The notes under the pieces were generated by a model that saw nothing but the letters and a program-made list of their open reading frames with translations, was not told the DNA's origin and ran no database searches. Made by a program: the position numbers and the translations under genes. Below, piece after piece: positions 7,205-14,573 of a stretch of 34,602 nt of DNA. Numbering within the stretch: the first letter of the stretch is position 1; each line of letters begins with the position of its first letter. The stretch is from Actinomadura formosensis NBRC 14204 (GTDB lineage: Bacteria > Actinomycetota > Actinomycetes > Streptosporangiales > Streptosporangiaceae), in the NCBI RefSeq assembly GCF_001552155.1, contig NZ_BCQQ01000077.1, forward strand, positions 1 to 34,602, written 5' to 3'.

Positions 7205-7618
7205 CTCACCCTGAATAGCCGCTCGTCAGGGTGTTGTGCAAGGTGCCGCAGAGACTCTCGCTCGGGTGGCCGCCGCGCATGCGATGGCCACGCGCGGTCG
7301 CCTCCTGAACCGCCGGTACTCGTCAACGGCCCACCGGCCATGCGGCATCGCCGAACCGACCGGGCGGGTGGCCGTCCACATCCGTCCGGTCCCCCGCTCG
7401 CCGAGGCCTCGCCCGTGGCCCCCGCCTCGAACGCCTGCTGGAGACCGTCCAAGAGCTGTTGCGCCAGGACGGCAGGCCAGAGCGTTGACCCTCGGGTTCC
7501 TAGAAGCCCGAGAGGGCCCCGAAACCGGCCTCGGACCGCACGTCCCGATATGGCCATGGTGCGTACCGATATCCGTACAGCATGTTACGATTCCGGTACA
7601 TCATGGAGGGGAGACGCG
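7205..7618 (+). other. long leader without gene, operator-like dyad at the end
   Basis: I see no convincing gene between the terminator at 7204 and the GTG at 7619. A small stem (CTCGGGTTC with GAAGCCCGAG, about 7490-7513) is present. Just before the operon, GTACCGATATC (7563-7573) and GATTCCGGTAC (7589-7599) form a near-perfect dyad (9 of 11 matching) across 15 bp containing TACGAT (7586-7591), a plausible -10. The dyad is placed to act as an operator for the 7619-10997 operon. Confidence 0.4.
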
Positions 7619-8305
7619 GTGATCAGATGGTGGGAGGTGCCGCACGACACCCTGGAGATCCGGGACCGGCACGAGGCGCTGACCCGGCGGGCGCTGGACG
7701 CCCGGACGGCGGAGACGCTGCGCAGCCGCGACGAGTACGACCCGGACCGGCACGCGGTGGTGGACGCCCGCCCGCTGACGGCCGAGGAATGGGCCGAGGT
7801 GCTCGCCTACGGGCACGCGCTCGCCCGGCACTACGCGCACCCGGCCGACCTGGGTCGCGCGGTGCGGGCCGGGATGAGCTGGTCGCAGGTGGCCGAGGCG
7901 ATCGGCCCGGACGGCGGACCGGCCGAGGCCCGCGCCGCCTACCGTGAGTGGGCCACCGGGCAGCGCCGCCTCAACGCCCGCGAGCCCGGCAGCACGATCG
8001 GGATGACGGCCGAGGAGTACGCCGAGGCGCTCGCCCTGGCGGCCGAACCCGACCCCGGCGGTGCGGCCGGCCCGGCCGCGGCCGAAGAGGACGTCCGCGC
8101 CGCCGCGGTGCGGGAGCTGGAGGCCGCCGCCGCCGACCGCCGCGCCGCCGACCGGCGCACCTGGGACGCGGTGCTGGCCGCCCGTGCAGCCGGGGTCCCG
8201 GTCCGCCGAACCGCCGAGCTGGCCGGGATCAGCCCGGACACCGTCCAGCGGTGGACGCAGGCCGCGGCCCGGGGCGAGACCGGCCCGGGCAAATTCCGCC
8301 CCTGA
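7619..8305 (+). CDS. unrecognised protein with C-terminal helix-turn-helix, 228 aa
   Basis: The GTG at 7619 is preceded by GGAGGGGAGA and matches the change to typical codon use; the frame open further upstream looks non-coding. The protein begins MIRWWEVPHDTLEIRDRHEAL. It contains a segment AVRAGMSWSQVAEAIGPDGGPAEARAAYREWATGQ (residues about 82-118) that looks like a helix-turn-helix with a following helix. A second clear one lies at the end (AARAAGVPVRRTAELAGISPDTVQRWTQAA, about 190-218). A DNA-binding role is likely. Between them lies an Ala/Glu-rich region. It is the first gene of a five-gene operon ending at 10997. I do not recognise the family. Early plasmid genes of unknown function in actinomycetes often look like this. 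Confidence 0.65.
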   Translation: MIRWWEVPHDTLEIRDRHEALTRRALDARTAETLRSRDEYDPDRHAVVDARPLTAEEWAEVLAYGHALARHYAHPADLGRAVRAGMSWSQVAEAIGPDGGPAEARAAYREWATGQRRLNAREPGSTIGMTAEEYAEALALAAEPDPGGAAGPAAAEEDVRAAAVRELEAAAADRRAADRRTWDAVLAARAAGVPVRRTAELAGISPDTVQRWTQAAARGETGPGKFRP

Positions 8306-8318
8306 ACCAAGGAGAGTC

Positions 8319-8675
8319 ATGACCACCGACCACACCGGGCCATCGGGCCGATGGACCCTCTACCACCTGCATCACACCGTGATGGGCGGACTGACCATCA
8401 CGCAGCGGATCGTGCTGCTGGGCGAGCATGACGAGCACCTGGCCGCCCTGGAACAGCTCCGTGAGGACGCCGCACGGATCGGGTACCGGCTCAACGCCGT
8501 CGCCCCCGCCGCCGAGCCGGGCACGGCCGGTGACTTCCGCTTCCCGGGGATGGAGCCCGCGATCAAGTCGCTGACCGAGGCGGCCGAGCACCGCTGGGCG
8601 CAGATCAACCAGGGCGGCCGCCTGGAGGACCCCGCCCTGTGGGCCCCGGACCGGGAGCGGGACCGGGCGACATGA
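8319..8675 (+). CDS. unrecognised small protein, 118 aa
   Basis: The ATG at 8319 is preceded by AAGGAGAG. The protein begins MTTDHTGPSGRWTLYHLHHT and reads as an alpha/beta domain of about 100 residues (ITQRIVLLGEHDEHLAALEQL, then FPGMEPAIKSLTEAAEHRWAQI). It has no cysteines, membrane segments or signal peptide. Its stop overlaps the next start by four bases (ATGA), so it is co-translated with the 8672 gene. I recognise no family. Confidence 0.6.
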   Translation: MTTDHTGPSGRWTLYHLHHTVMGGLTITQRIVLLGEHDEHLAALEQLREDAARIGYRLNAVAPAAEPGTAGDFRFPGMEPAIKSLTEAAEHRWAQINQGGRLEDPALWAPDRERDRAT

Positions 8676-9934
8676 CCACAAATGACGCCCACCCCATGAC
8701 ACCCCTCCCCCCTGGCGATGTCGTGTCGCCCACGCGCGGTGATGTCGCGTCGCCGGCGTCGGCTGAAGTCGCGTCGCCGGGGCCCTGCGATGTCGTGTCG
8801 TGTCGGGTGTGCGGGGGGCCGGTGCCGGACCGGACCGGGCGGCCGGGACGCCGGGCGCAGTGGTGCTCCAAGGGCTGTCGTCAGGCCGCGTGGCGGGCCC
8901 GGACCGCCGCCGGCCGGGCGGCCCGCGCGGCCGCGGAGCTGTCGGGCCGGATCGCCGGGGCCGGGTACAGCGACGTTCAGGCCGCCGCCCGCGTCCTCGG
9001 CGAGGCCGTCATCGCGATGTGCCAGGACGGCGACATGGGCGACATGGCCGTCATCGAGGGCGCGCTGATGTCCGGACATCGGTGGGAGGGCGACGTCGCC
9101 GGCGCGGCCCGTCGCCTGGCGGCCGCCGCGACACGCGTCGCCGACATGGCCGACGCGCACGCCGCCCATGTCGCCGACTACCGCCGCGCCGCCGCCGTGA
9201 TACGTCGCGCGCCGGCGCGGCACCCGGGCGGCGACGATTCACCCGCCGCACCGCCCGGCGGAATCGTCGCGACCACCGCGGCGCAGGCCCCGGCGACGAA
9301 ACCCGCCGCCACGATCAGCGCCTCGGGGATCTCGCGGGTTCTGGCCCGAGCCGGGTTCACACGCGCGGAGAAGGTCCCCGGCGGCCGCGGCGGCGTCCTG
9401 TCCCCGATCACCGACGGCTTCAAGGTCTGGAGCCAGGGCAGCGGCCACGTCCTGGTGGACCATCTCCCCGCCGACGCAGAGGACCGGCACACCCACCTGG
9501 CTGCGATGGCCGCGGCGTTGACCGCCGCCGGGTACGCCGTCGCCTCCGCCGGCGGCCGGGGCGATCTCGATGTCACCCTTTCGCCCAGCGGACCCGCCGA
9601 AGCCGCCTCTCCCGCCGCGCCCGCCCCGGTGGGGGAGGTGGTGGTGGACGGTGTGGACGTCGACGGGCTGTTCGACGCGGTCGAGGACGTCCTGGACGTG
9701 CGGGACGTCCCCGGCATCGGCCAGCACGTCCTGCAGGGCGTCCCCGGGACGTCCTTCGCCGGCGCCCTCGACATGCTCGCCGCCGCGCACGCCACCGCGT
9801 CGGGGGACGGGCCCCTCGACGGCCTGGCGGCCGCCGCCGCGGCGGTGGTGCGGGCCCGGCCGCCGCACCTGCCCGCCCGCGCGGACGCCGCGATAACCCG
9901 GCTAGCCGCCGCCCTGCCCTCGGAGGGCCAGTGA
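8672..9934 (+). CDS. unrecognised protein with N-terminal Cys knuckle, 420 aa
   Basis: Near the N-terminus, residues about 16-47 are four 8-residue repeats (DVVSPTRG, DVASPASA, EVASPGPC, DVVSCRVC) that run into a zinc-knuckle-like motif: CRVCGGP, then WCSKGCRQAAWRAR. This kind of short Cys module with a trailing QAAWRAR helix occurs in many actinobacterial plasmid and phage proteins and probably binds nucleic acid. A helical Ala-rich segment follows (residues about 75-175). A compact domain at about 225-310 (SGISRVLARAGFTRAEK.. GGVLSPITDGFKVWSQGSGHVLVDH) looks like a folded alpha/beta unit, then a C-terminal helical domain. It overlaps neighbours on both sides by four bases. I assign no function. 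Confidence 0.6.
   Translation: MTTNDAHPMTPLPPGDVVSPTRGDVASPASAEVASPGPCDVVSCRVCGGPVPDRTGRPGRRAQWCSKGCRQAAWRARTAAGRAARAAAELSGRIAGAGYSDVQAAARVLGEAVIAMCQDGDMGDMAVIEGALMSGHRWEGDVAGAARRLAAAATRVADMADAHAAHVADYRRAAAVIRRAPARHPGGDDSPAAPPGGIVATTAAQAPATKPAATISASGISRVLARAGFTRAEKVPGGRGGVLSPITDGFKVWSQGSGHVLVDHLPADAEDRHTHLAAMAAALTAAGYAVASAGGRGDLDVTLSPSGPAEAASPAAPAPVGEVVVDGVDVDGLFDAVEDVLDVRDVPGIGQHVLQGVPGTSFAGALDMLAAAHATASGDGPLDGLAAAAAAVVRARPPHLPARADAAITRLAAALPSEGQ
8717..8812 (+). repeat. four 24-bp-period direct repeats
   Basis: Copies of GATGTCGYGTCGCC begin at 8717, 8741, 8765 and 8789, exactly 24 bp apart; the third has GAAG and the fourth ends TCGTG. They encode the 8-residue repeats at the start of the 8672 protein. 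The period and length are also those of plasmid iterons, so a DNA role is possible. Confidence 0.7.
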
Positions 9935-10572
9935 CCGCCTCGTTCCGGATGGTCTATGTCCCGCAGTGCCGGGCGTGCGGCGCCGCGGTGGTCGACTCTG
10001 ACGGCCGGGAGACCATCGTGCAGCGCACGCTGCTGCCGCAGCCGCTGCGTGACGACCTGGCCGCCGCCGGGTGGGAGGTCGTCCCCGGCGACGCCCGCCA
10101 CGGGGCCCGCGATCCCCGCACGGGGGACAGGCTCACCTGCCCCGGCTGCGCCGGCCGCCGCCGCGCGGACGGGCAGGCCCGCCGCGACCTCCTCCACCAG
10201 CCCGCGGTGACGGAGGTCGACATGGCCGCCCGGCTCGGGCCCGGCTGGACGCTGCGGCAGCGGGAGGGCGACGCCGAGACCCAGACGTGGCTGGTCACCT
10301 ACCAGGGCCAGGTGAAGGGCCTGGTGCGCCGCTACCGCCGCAAGAGCGACGGCGCCCTGTCCAGGGGCTGGGAGGCGCTGCTGGGCGGCGGCGAGGGGTT
10401 CGTGCGGCACTCGGCGACCAAGGCCGGCGCCCACTCCGACCGCTCCTCCTTCCTGTGGCGCAGCCGGGATCTGGCCGCCTGGGGCATCGCCACCCGCCCC
10501 GCCTACACCGAGCCGAACCCCGGCTGGGTCACCCGCCGCCCGCGCGGCCGTGACGAAAGCGGGGGAGCATGA
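9931..10572 (+). CDS. unrecognised protein with two CxxC pairs, 213 aa
   Basis: The GTG at 9931 overlaps the previous stop (GTGA). The N-terminal 75 residues hold two zinc-ribbon halves: CRACGAAVVDSDGR and, about 50 residues later, CPGCAGRRRADGQARRDLL. The rest (about 90-205) is a basic alpha/beta domain (GWTLRQREGDAETQTWLVTYQG, then GLVRRYRRKSDGALSRGWEAL and FLWRSRDLAAWGIATRPAY). The strand-rich middle and many Arg residues suggest nucleic-acid contact. No membrane segment or known catalytic motif is seen. It is the fourth gene of the operon, overlapping both neighbours by four bases. Family unknown. Confidence 0.6.
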   Translation: MTASFRMVYVPQCRACGAAVVDSDGRETIVQRTLLPQPLRDDLAAAGWEVVPGDARHGARDPRTGDRLTCPGCAGRRRADGQARRDLLHQPAVTEVDMAARLGPGWTLRQREGDAETQTWLVTYQGQVKGLVRRYRRKSDGALSRGWEALLGGGEGFVRHSATKAGAHSDRSSFLWRSRDLAAWGIATRPAYTEPNPGWVTRRPRGRDESGGA

Positions 10573-10997
10573 GCGGCCACCTCCCGCCCGAGCTGGAGCG
10601 GGCGAAGACAGCGATGTACGCCGTGGTGGACGCCGCCACCGCCGTCTGCGCCGCGGCGACCGGACACGCCCCGCACCGGCCGCCCGCCCAGGCCGGGCCG
10701 CCGGTCGACCCCGCCCGGCTGGCCGTCACCGCCGACTACGCGACGGCGCTGGACCACCTGGACCGCTGCGTGCACGGCGCGCCCGCCGAGTACGTCGCCG
10801 AAGCCGCCCGCCGGTTCCTGGCCGCCGTCACCGACGCCACTGCCGCACCCGCACTCCACACCGCCCTGACCACCCTGCGCGCCGCGCTGGACGACCTGGA
10901 CGCCGCCCATGCCGTCATCCCCTCTACCCCGCCTACCCGGCAGGCCGGGGCGCCTGCCGGGGGGTCTACGGGGGGGGCTACCGGCCCGGCCCGGTAG
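10569..10997 (+). CDS. unrecognised Ala-rich helical protein, 142 aa
   Basis: The ATG overlaps the previous stop by four bases. The first 115 residues are helical and Ala-rich (LERAKTAMYAVVDAATAVCAAAT; ALDHLDRCVHGAPAEYVAEAARRFLAAV; LTTLRAALDDLDAAHAVI). The last 25 residues (Thr, Pro, Gly, Ala) are encoded by the start of a cluster of G-rich hairpins, so the C-terminal tail may be there because of RNA structure rather than protein function. It is the last gene of the 7619 operon. I do not recognise it. Confidence 0.55.
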   Translation: MSGHLPPELERAKTAMYAVVDAATAVCAAATGHAPHRPPAQAGPPVDPARLAVTADYATALDHLDRCVHGAPAEYVAEAARRFLAAVTDATAAPALHTALTTLRAALDDLDAAHAVIPSTPPTRQAGAPAGGSTGGATGPAR

Positions 10998-11070
10998 GGA
11001 GGGGCGCCTACCGGGGTAGAGGGGCCCGGTCTACCGGCGGATGCGCGGATGCGCCGCATCCTCCGTCTCC
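10936..11070 (+). repeat. cluster of CTACC/GGTAG hairpins, probable operon end
   Basis: CCCGGCAGG (10936-10944) pairs with CCTGCCGGG (10953-10961), and CTACCGG (10978-10984) with CCGGTAG (10991-10997), the latter containing the stop codon. Further CTACC and GGTAG words follow to about 11036, with G-runs of six to eight, and then GGATGC/GCATCC stems (about 11045-11062). Together they likely terminate the operon. The multiplicity of one word is more than a simple terminator needs. Confidence 0.5.
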
Positions 11071-11147
11071 TCAGCCATCCCACCCCGCCGCCCGCCCGGC
11101 CGACCGATCGACCGGGCGAACACCAGCGGACGGCTGGTGCAGGTCAG

Positions 11148-11292
11148 CCGGTATTTGACCGGTCGAACCACCGGTCAAATACCGGCCCGCTGGCACCGGC
11201 CCCGGCGAGTCGCTCCCGACCAAACCAGCAGGTCACGGCGTTGCGGCACCCTCCAGCGGTGGCCCACTCACCCGAGTATTTGACCGGTCGAA
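11148..11292 (+). promoter_or_regulatory. centromere/operator-like repeats upstream of parA
   Basis: CCGGTATTTGACCGGT (11148-11163) and its exact complement (11170-11185) form a 16-bp perfect inverted repeat across six bases. A third site at 11276-11292 repeats 17 bases (GTATTTGACCGGTCGAA) of the first arm identically. Such arrays just upstream of parA usually bind the ParB-type protein, serving as partition site, operator or both. An alternating CG run (about 11302-11320) follows before parA. The remainder of 10998-11427 has no gene. Confidence 0.65.
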
Positions 11293-11427
11293 TGCCAAAA
11301 ACGCGCGCGCGTGCGCGCGTGGCGCTCCGGCCGTGAGAGACGCCTCCCCCGTTCGCGGCTCATCTTCGGGACAATGCGAGTCCGGCCTGGCCCTCCGCCG
11401 GGCCCTGTCGAGTCGCTGGGATCGCTC

Positions 11428-12264
11428 ATGAACGCACAGCAGCCTGCCGGGCCGGACGTACGGCGTGCCCGGGTCACCGTCCTGGCCAACCACAAGGGCG
11501 GCGTCGGCAAGACGTTCCTGCTCATGGTGATGGCGGCCGAACTCGCGATGCGGGGCTTCAAGATCCTGGTGGTCGACCTGGATCCGCAGGGCAACGCCTC
11601 CCGGAGGCTCGGGTACGCCGAATTCGAGCTGGAGAACCGGCCGACGATCGCCGAGGCCGTCGCCGAGTCGTCCCCGGACATCGCCCGGCAGGCGCTGCTG
11701 CCGTGCCAGTGGGAGCCGGAGTGGGCCGAGCGCATCAGCCTGCTGCCGTCGCGGATCGAGCTGGAGAACCGGGTGAGTGAGGCCGGTGTCCCCGGCTCCT
11801 GGATGCGTCTGGAGGACGCGCTGAACCCGCTGCTGGACGACTACGACCACGTCCTGATCGACACGCAGCCGACCCTGGGACATCTGCTGCATCTGGCGCT
11901 GGTCCTGGCCGATGACGTCATCACCCCAGCCGTGCCCGAGTACGACGCCGTCCGAGGCGCGCAGCGGCTCATCGACTTTGTCGGATCGCCCAAGAACCGG
12001 CGGAGTCTGGGCATCCACGCCACGGTGATCGGCATCGTGCTGAACGCCAAGCGCGCGAACGTCGCCACCCACGAGGGCCGCGTCGAAAAGGCTGTCGAGC
12101 AATGGGGCGACCTGGTCTGGCAGCCGGCGCTGCCGTTGCGCGCCCCACTTCACGACACCCAGGAGTTCGCCGAACCTCCGCACACGGCCACCGGCGAGGC
12201 CGGGACGGTCATCCGCCAGGCGGCCAAGACGCTGGTGGACCGCTACCTCGGCAAGGCCGCCTGA
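11428..12264 (+). CDS. parA: ParA-family partition ATPase
   Basis: The 278-residue protein has the deviant Walker A box KGGVGKT at residues 23-29, a Walker A'-type VVDLDPQGNASR at about 50-61, and Walker B VLIDTQPTLGHLLHLAL at about 136-152. It closes with the usual ParA helices. It lacks a long N-terminal helix-turn-helix, as in small type Ib or Soj-like ParAs, so autoregulation would fall to the partner protein. ATP-bound ParA binds DNA non-specifically and moves partner-bound plasmid DNA. The start chosen gives a normal N-terminus; an upstream in-frame ATG at 11374 exists, and neither has a strong ribosome site. Its stop overlaps the next start (TGATG), forming an operon with the ParB-like gene. 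Repeats upstream are the probable binding sites. Confidence 0.88.
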   Translation: MNAQQPAGPDVRRARVTVLANHKGGVGKTFLLMVMAAELAMRGFKILVVDLDPQGNASRRLGYAEFELENRPTIAEAVAESSPDIARQALLPCQWEPEWAERISLLPSRIELENRVSEAGVPGSWMRLEDALNPLLDDYDHVLIDTQPTLGHLLHLALVLADDVITPAVPEYDAVRGAQRLIDFVGSPKNRRSLGIHATVIGIVLNAKRANVATHEGRVEKAVEQWGDLVWQPALPLRAPLHDTQEFAEPPHTATGEAGTVIRQAAKTLVDRYLGKAA

Positions 12265-13160
12265 TGAGCAGCAGCAGGCGACGCCGCGTCCTGCCCGACG
12301 TCGAAGGCGCGCGCATCGAACACGGCGTCGGGCCGGCCCGCGAAGAGGGCGCAGCCACCGTGTCCAGAAGGGCGCCGGGCACGGTCACCGCGCCCGACTC
12401 GGCGCCCGCCCTCGCCGAGGTCATCAAGCCGGGTCTGGATCTGCTGCCCGAGGCGCTGGGGGCGATGGTCCCTGCGCCGTCCACGCCGCGGACGTCGGAA
12501 CCTCGGCTGGCCGCCGACGAACGCGCCGCGTTCGAGCACTGCGACAAGCTGGTCAGGACCCTCGACGGGCTGTTCTGGGTACGCGGCAAGGCGCTGAAGA
12601 CGATCTCTGGCAGCGACCTGGCGCGCGAGGACTACAGCTCGTTCGAGGAGTACGCGCAGGCCCGGCTCGGCCGGTCGGCGCGCCGCGCCTACCAGCTCAT
12701 GGAGGTCGCGGAGCTCGGCGAATACCTCTGGCGGGAGGTGCGAAAAATTTTTCGCACCGCCGGGATCAACGAGTCGCAGACCCGGACGCTGCTGCCCCTG
12801 GCCGACCGGCACGGCCCGGAGGCTGCGGCCCTGGTCTTGACGACCACCCTGAGCGCTGGGCAAAAGCCCACCGCCGAGCTGCTGCGCGCCGTCTTGGCGA
12901 TCCTTCCCGACGACCGGTTCGACCCCGACGACACCACCCGCCGCATCAAGGACTTCCTCGCCGAAGACGTCCGCGTACTGCCCCCACCGGACAAACCCGA
13001 TCCCGCCGACACCGCCGTGCAGCGCTTCCGGTCCGTCCTGCAACGCACCATCCGCCAGGAGGACCTGCAAGCCGTCAGATCCAAGCACCCGGATGAGGCC
13101 CGGCAACTGGCCACCGAACTCCGCGAGCTGGCAGCCGAGCTGGATCCACCTTCCGCGTAG
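12264..13160 (+). CDS. ParB-like partition/DNA-binding protein
   Basis: The 298-residue protein directly follows parA with a one-base overlap. The first 75 residues are basic and disordered (MSSSRRRRVLPDVEGARIEH), then a helical DNA-binding domain at about 85-195. That domain includes LFWVRGKALKTI, EDYSSFEEYAQARLGRSARRAYQLMEVAEL and SQTRTLLPLADRHGPEAAALV. The C-terminal tail is helical and acidic. The middle domain is shared with the protein at 31312 and the remnant at 1468. It lacks the ParB N-terminal CTPase boxes, so it is a ParB analogue by position rather than a canonical ParB. It would bind the repeats upstream of parA. A strong terminator follows. Confidence 0.7.
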   Translation: MSSSRRRRVLPDVEGARIEHGVGPAREEGAATVSRRAPGTVTAPDSAPALAEVIKPGLDLLPEALGAMVPAPSTPRTSEPRLAADERAAFEHCDKLVRTLDGLFWVRGKALKTISGSDLAREDYSSFEEYAQARLGRSARRAYQLMEVAELGEYLWREVRKIFRTAGINESQTRTLLPLADRHGPEAAALVLTTTLSAGQKPTAELLRAVLAILPDDRFDPDDTTRRIKDFLAEDVRVLPPPDKPDPADTAVQRFRSVLQRTIRQEDLQAVRSKHPDEARQLATELRELAAELDPPSA

Positions 13161-13164
13161 GAAA

Positions 13165-13191
13165 GCCCCCGGATCGCTCTGATCCGGGGGC
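13165..13191 (+). terminator. terminator after the par operon
   Basis: GCCCCCGGATC (13165-13175) and GATCCGGGGGC (13181-13191) form a perfect 11-bp stem with a 5-nt loop, four bases after the parB-like stop. Confidence 0.75.
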
Positions 13192-13269
13192 AGCAGTGCG
13201 GGTCCGGGTGGGACGACATCGAAGCCCAACCTCTCGGCGAGGACTGACCAGTCGCACGGTCTGAACACC

Positions 13270-13304
13270 ATGAAGCCCTCCGTCCTGTGGACGGAGGGCT
13301 TCAT
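13270..13304 (-). terminator. terminator of the gntR-type gene
   Basis: ATGAAGCCCTCCGTC (13270-13284) pairs with GACGGAGGGCTTCAT (13290-13304), a perfect 15-bp stem with loop CTGTG. It lies just past the minus-strand stop at 13317 and faces the par operon, so it can act in both directions. Confidence 0.7.
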
Positions 13305-13316
13305 TCGCAGCCAAGG

Positions 13317-14081
13317 TTATTCGGCTGGCCAGGTGAAAGACAGCTCCCACTGGTGAGCGGGAAGTGTGATCACGTTGACCTCCACAATCCGGCCTGATGC
13401 GGTCCGCGCCGTTCGGGTGATTGTGAAGACCCGCTGTTCGAGCTCCATCTTGAGAGCCTGAGCCTCCTCTGCTTCTGGTGCCCGGACCCGCACAAGCTCG
13501 GTGAACTCAGCGGGAGCGTGGCCGAGATCGGCGAGCCTGGAGTAGCTGCCTCCCGGACCGGTGTCCTTCTGCTCAAGTGCAGTCCCCTCGGCGATGTCCA
13601 ACGGAAGGTAGGAGGTGGCCACCTGGACGGGAACGTCGTTGGCCGTCATCACCCGGCTACGTGAGAGCACCTCAGTGCCCTCGGGGATGTCCAGGAGTGC
13701 GGCCACCTGCGTGGGTGCCGACATGCGAGCGATCGTGACCGTGGTGGCCGGAACCAGGCCGTTGGCCTTGAGTTCCGCCTCGAAGGCGCCCCGAGCCTCC
13801 CCCGATTCCCGGACCGTGCGTTGCTGACGACCGGCGGTGTTCCGCCGGATCACCGGTATTTCGTTCACGAACGTCCCCCTCCCTCGTTGAGGGCGTACGA
13901 GGCCCTCGGACTGCAAGATCCCAAGTGCCCGGTTCACCAGCGCCCGGCTTACCCCGTATCGATGGGCAAGCTCTGGTTCCGCCGGCAGCTTCGCGCCGCG
14001 CGGGAACTCTCCGGCCGCTATGGCCTCTCTGATCTGCCGTGCTACCTGCAGATACGCCGGTGGCGACGATTCGATGGACAA
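13317..14081 (-). CDS. GntR-family (HutC/UTRA type) transcriptional repressor
   Basis: The 254-residue protein has the GntR winged helix at about residues 8-72 (YLQVARQIREAIAAGEFPRGAKLPAE, ELAHRYGVSRALVNRALGILQSEGLVRPQRGRGTFV). A UTRA-like effector domain follows at about 100-250 (ATTVTIARMSAPTQVAALLDIPEGTEVLSRSRVM, then PLDIAEGTALEQ). It belongs to the type that includes KorSA and TraR regulators of actinomycete conjugative elements (established for pSAM2 and similar elements). It is divergent from the BldC-like gene that opens the transfer operon. Two matching motifs (CGTATG[A/T]CGTTT) lie between them, so it probably represses the transfer genes and itself. Its UTRA ligand is unknown. Confidence 0.9.
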   Translation of the reverse strand: MSIESSPPAYLQVARQIREAIAAGEFPRGAKLPAEPELAHRYGVSRALVNRALGILQSEGLVRPQRGRGTFVNEIPVIRRNTAGRQQRTVRESGEARGAFEAELKANGLVPATTVTIARMSAPTQVAALLDIPEGTEVLSRSRVMTANDVPVQVATSYLPLDIAEGTALEQKDTGPGGSYSRLADLGHAPAEFTELVRVRAPEAEEAQALKMELEQRVFTITRTARTASGRIVEVNVITLPAHQWELSFTWPAE

Positions 14082-14135
14082 CCCGGTCTCCCTTACTTAT
14101 CGGTGCGGAAGCTCTCACCTTAGACGCACGAACTT

Positions 14136-14205
14136 CGTATGACGTTTGGCTTCCCTCTTGACATGAGGCCACAGAGGGTCGCTAATAGTCAAACGTATGT
14201 CGTTT
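14136..14205. promoter_or_regulatory. divergent promoter with paired operator motifs
   Basis: CGTATGACGTTT (14136-14147) and AAACGTATGTCGTTT (14191-14205) share CGTATGNCGTTT; the second is a 5-5-5 palindrome (AAACG...CGTTT). Between them are TTGACA (14158-14163) and TAATAG (14183-14188), a rightward promoter with a slightly long 19-bp spacing. Binding of the adjacent GntR protein to both sites would loop over or cover the promoter. Assignment is by position and symmetry. Confidence 0.55.
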
Positions 14206-14271
14206 CACGTGTGAAGCGGACGTGAGCTGTCTTCGCCTGTCGAGATGTCCGATTCCGCCTCCACACGCAGC

Positions 14272-14305
14272 GGCGGGCCCCGGTGCTGCAACACCAGGGC
14301 CCGCC
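14272..14305 (+). other. leader hairpin before the BldC-like gene
   Basis: GGCGGGCCC (14272-14280) pairs with GGGCCCGCC (14297-14305), and inside it GGTG pairs with CACC around CTGCAA. It sits about 40 bases before the GTG start at 14346. It could be an attenuator or a transcript-protecting structure; similar hairpins precede 16940, 17273 and 21024. Confidence 0.5.
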
Positions 14306-14345
14306 TCACAGGTCGCCCTGATCTCTAGGCAAGGAGGTACGACCC

Positions 14346-14573
14346 GTGATCGACAGCATGACCGAAATCGAGGAGGACAATCTCCTCACCCGCGCCCAGG
14401 TGGCTGCCCTGTTCAACGTGCGGCCCCGCACGGTCGCCGAATGGGGCCGTGTCGGCCGTCTGCAGTCCATCCGGACGCCGGGTGGTCACCGCCGTTACCG
14501 CGAGTCCGAGGTTCGCGCGTTGCTGGCCGGCACCGAGAAGGCGACCGCCACCTCCGAGGGGGCGTCGGCATGA
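14346..14573 (+). CDS. BldC/MerR-type helix-turn-helix protein, 75 aa
   Basis: Residues about 13-62 (LLTRAQVAALFNVRPRTVAEW, then SIRTPGGHRRYRESEVRALL) are the winged-helix fold shared by BldC, excisionases and MerR N-termini. The GGHRRY wing motif is typical of BldC-like proteins. The GTG start follows AAGGAGG by seven bases. On integrative elements such a protein can be an excisionase, but no integrase is intact here, so a transcription-factor or nucleoid role for the transfer operon is more likely. Its stop overlaps the next start (ATGA). Confidence 0.8.
   Translation: MIDSMTEIEEDNLLTRAQVAALFNVRPRTVAEWGRVGRLQSIRTPGGHRRYRESEVRALLAGTEKATATSEGASA

Noticed and set aside
11301..11321. Alternating CG tract (also near 17801-17822 and 25239-25256) as a Z-DNA signal
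   Set aside because: Runs this short are common at this GC content; the two upstream tracts lie near promoters, but nothing further supports a role.
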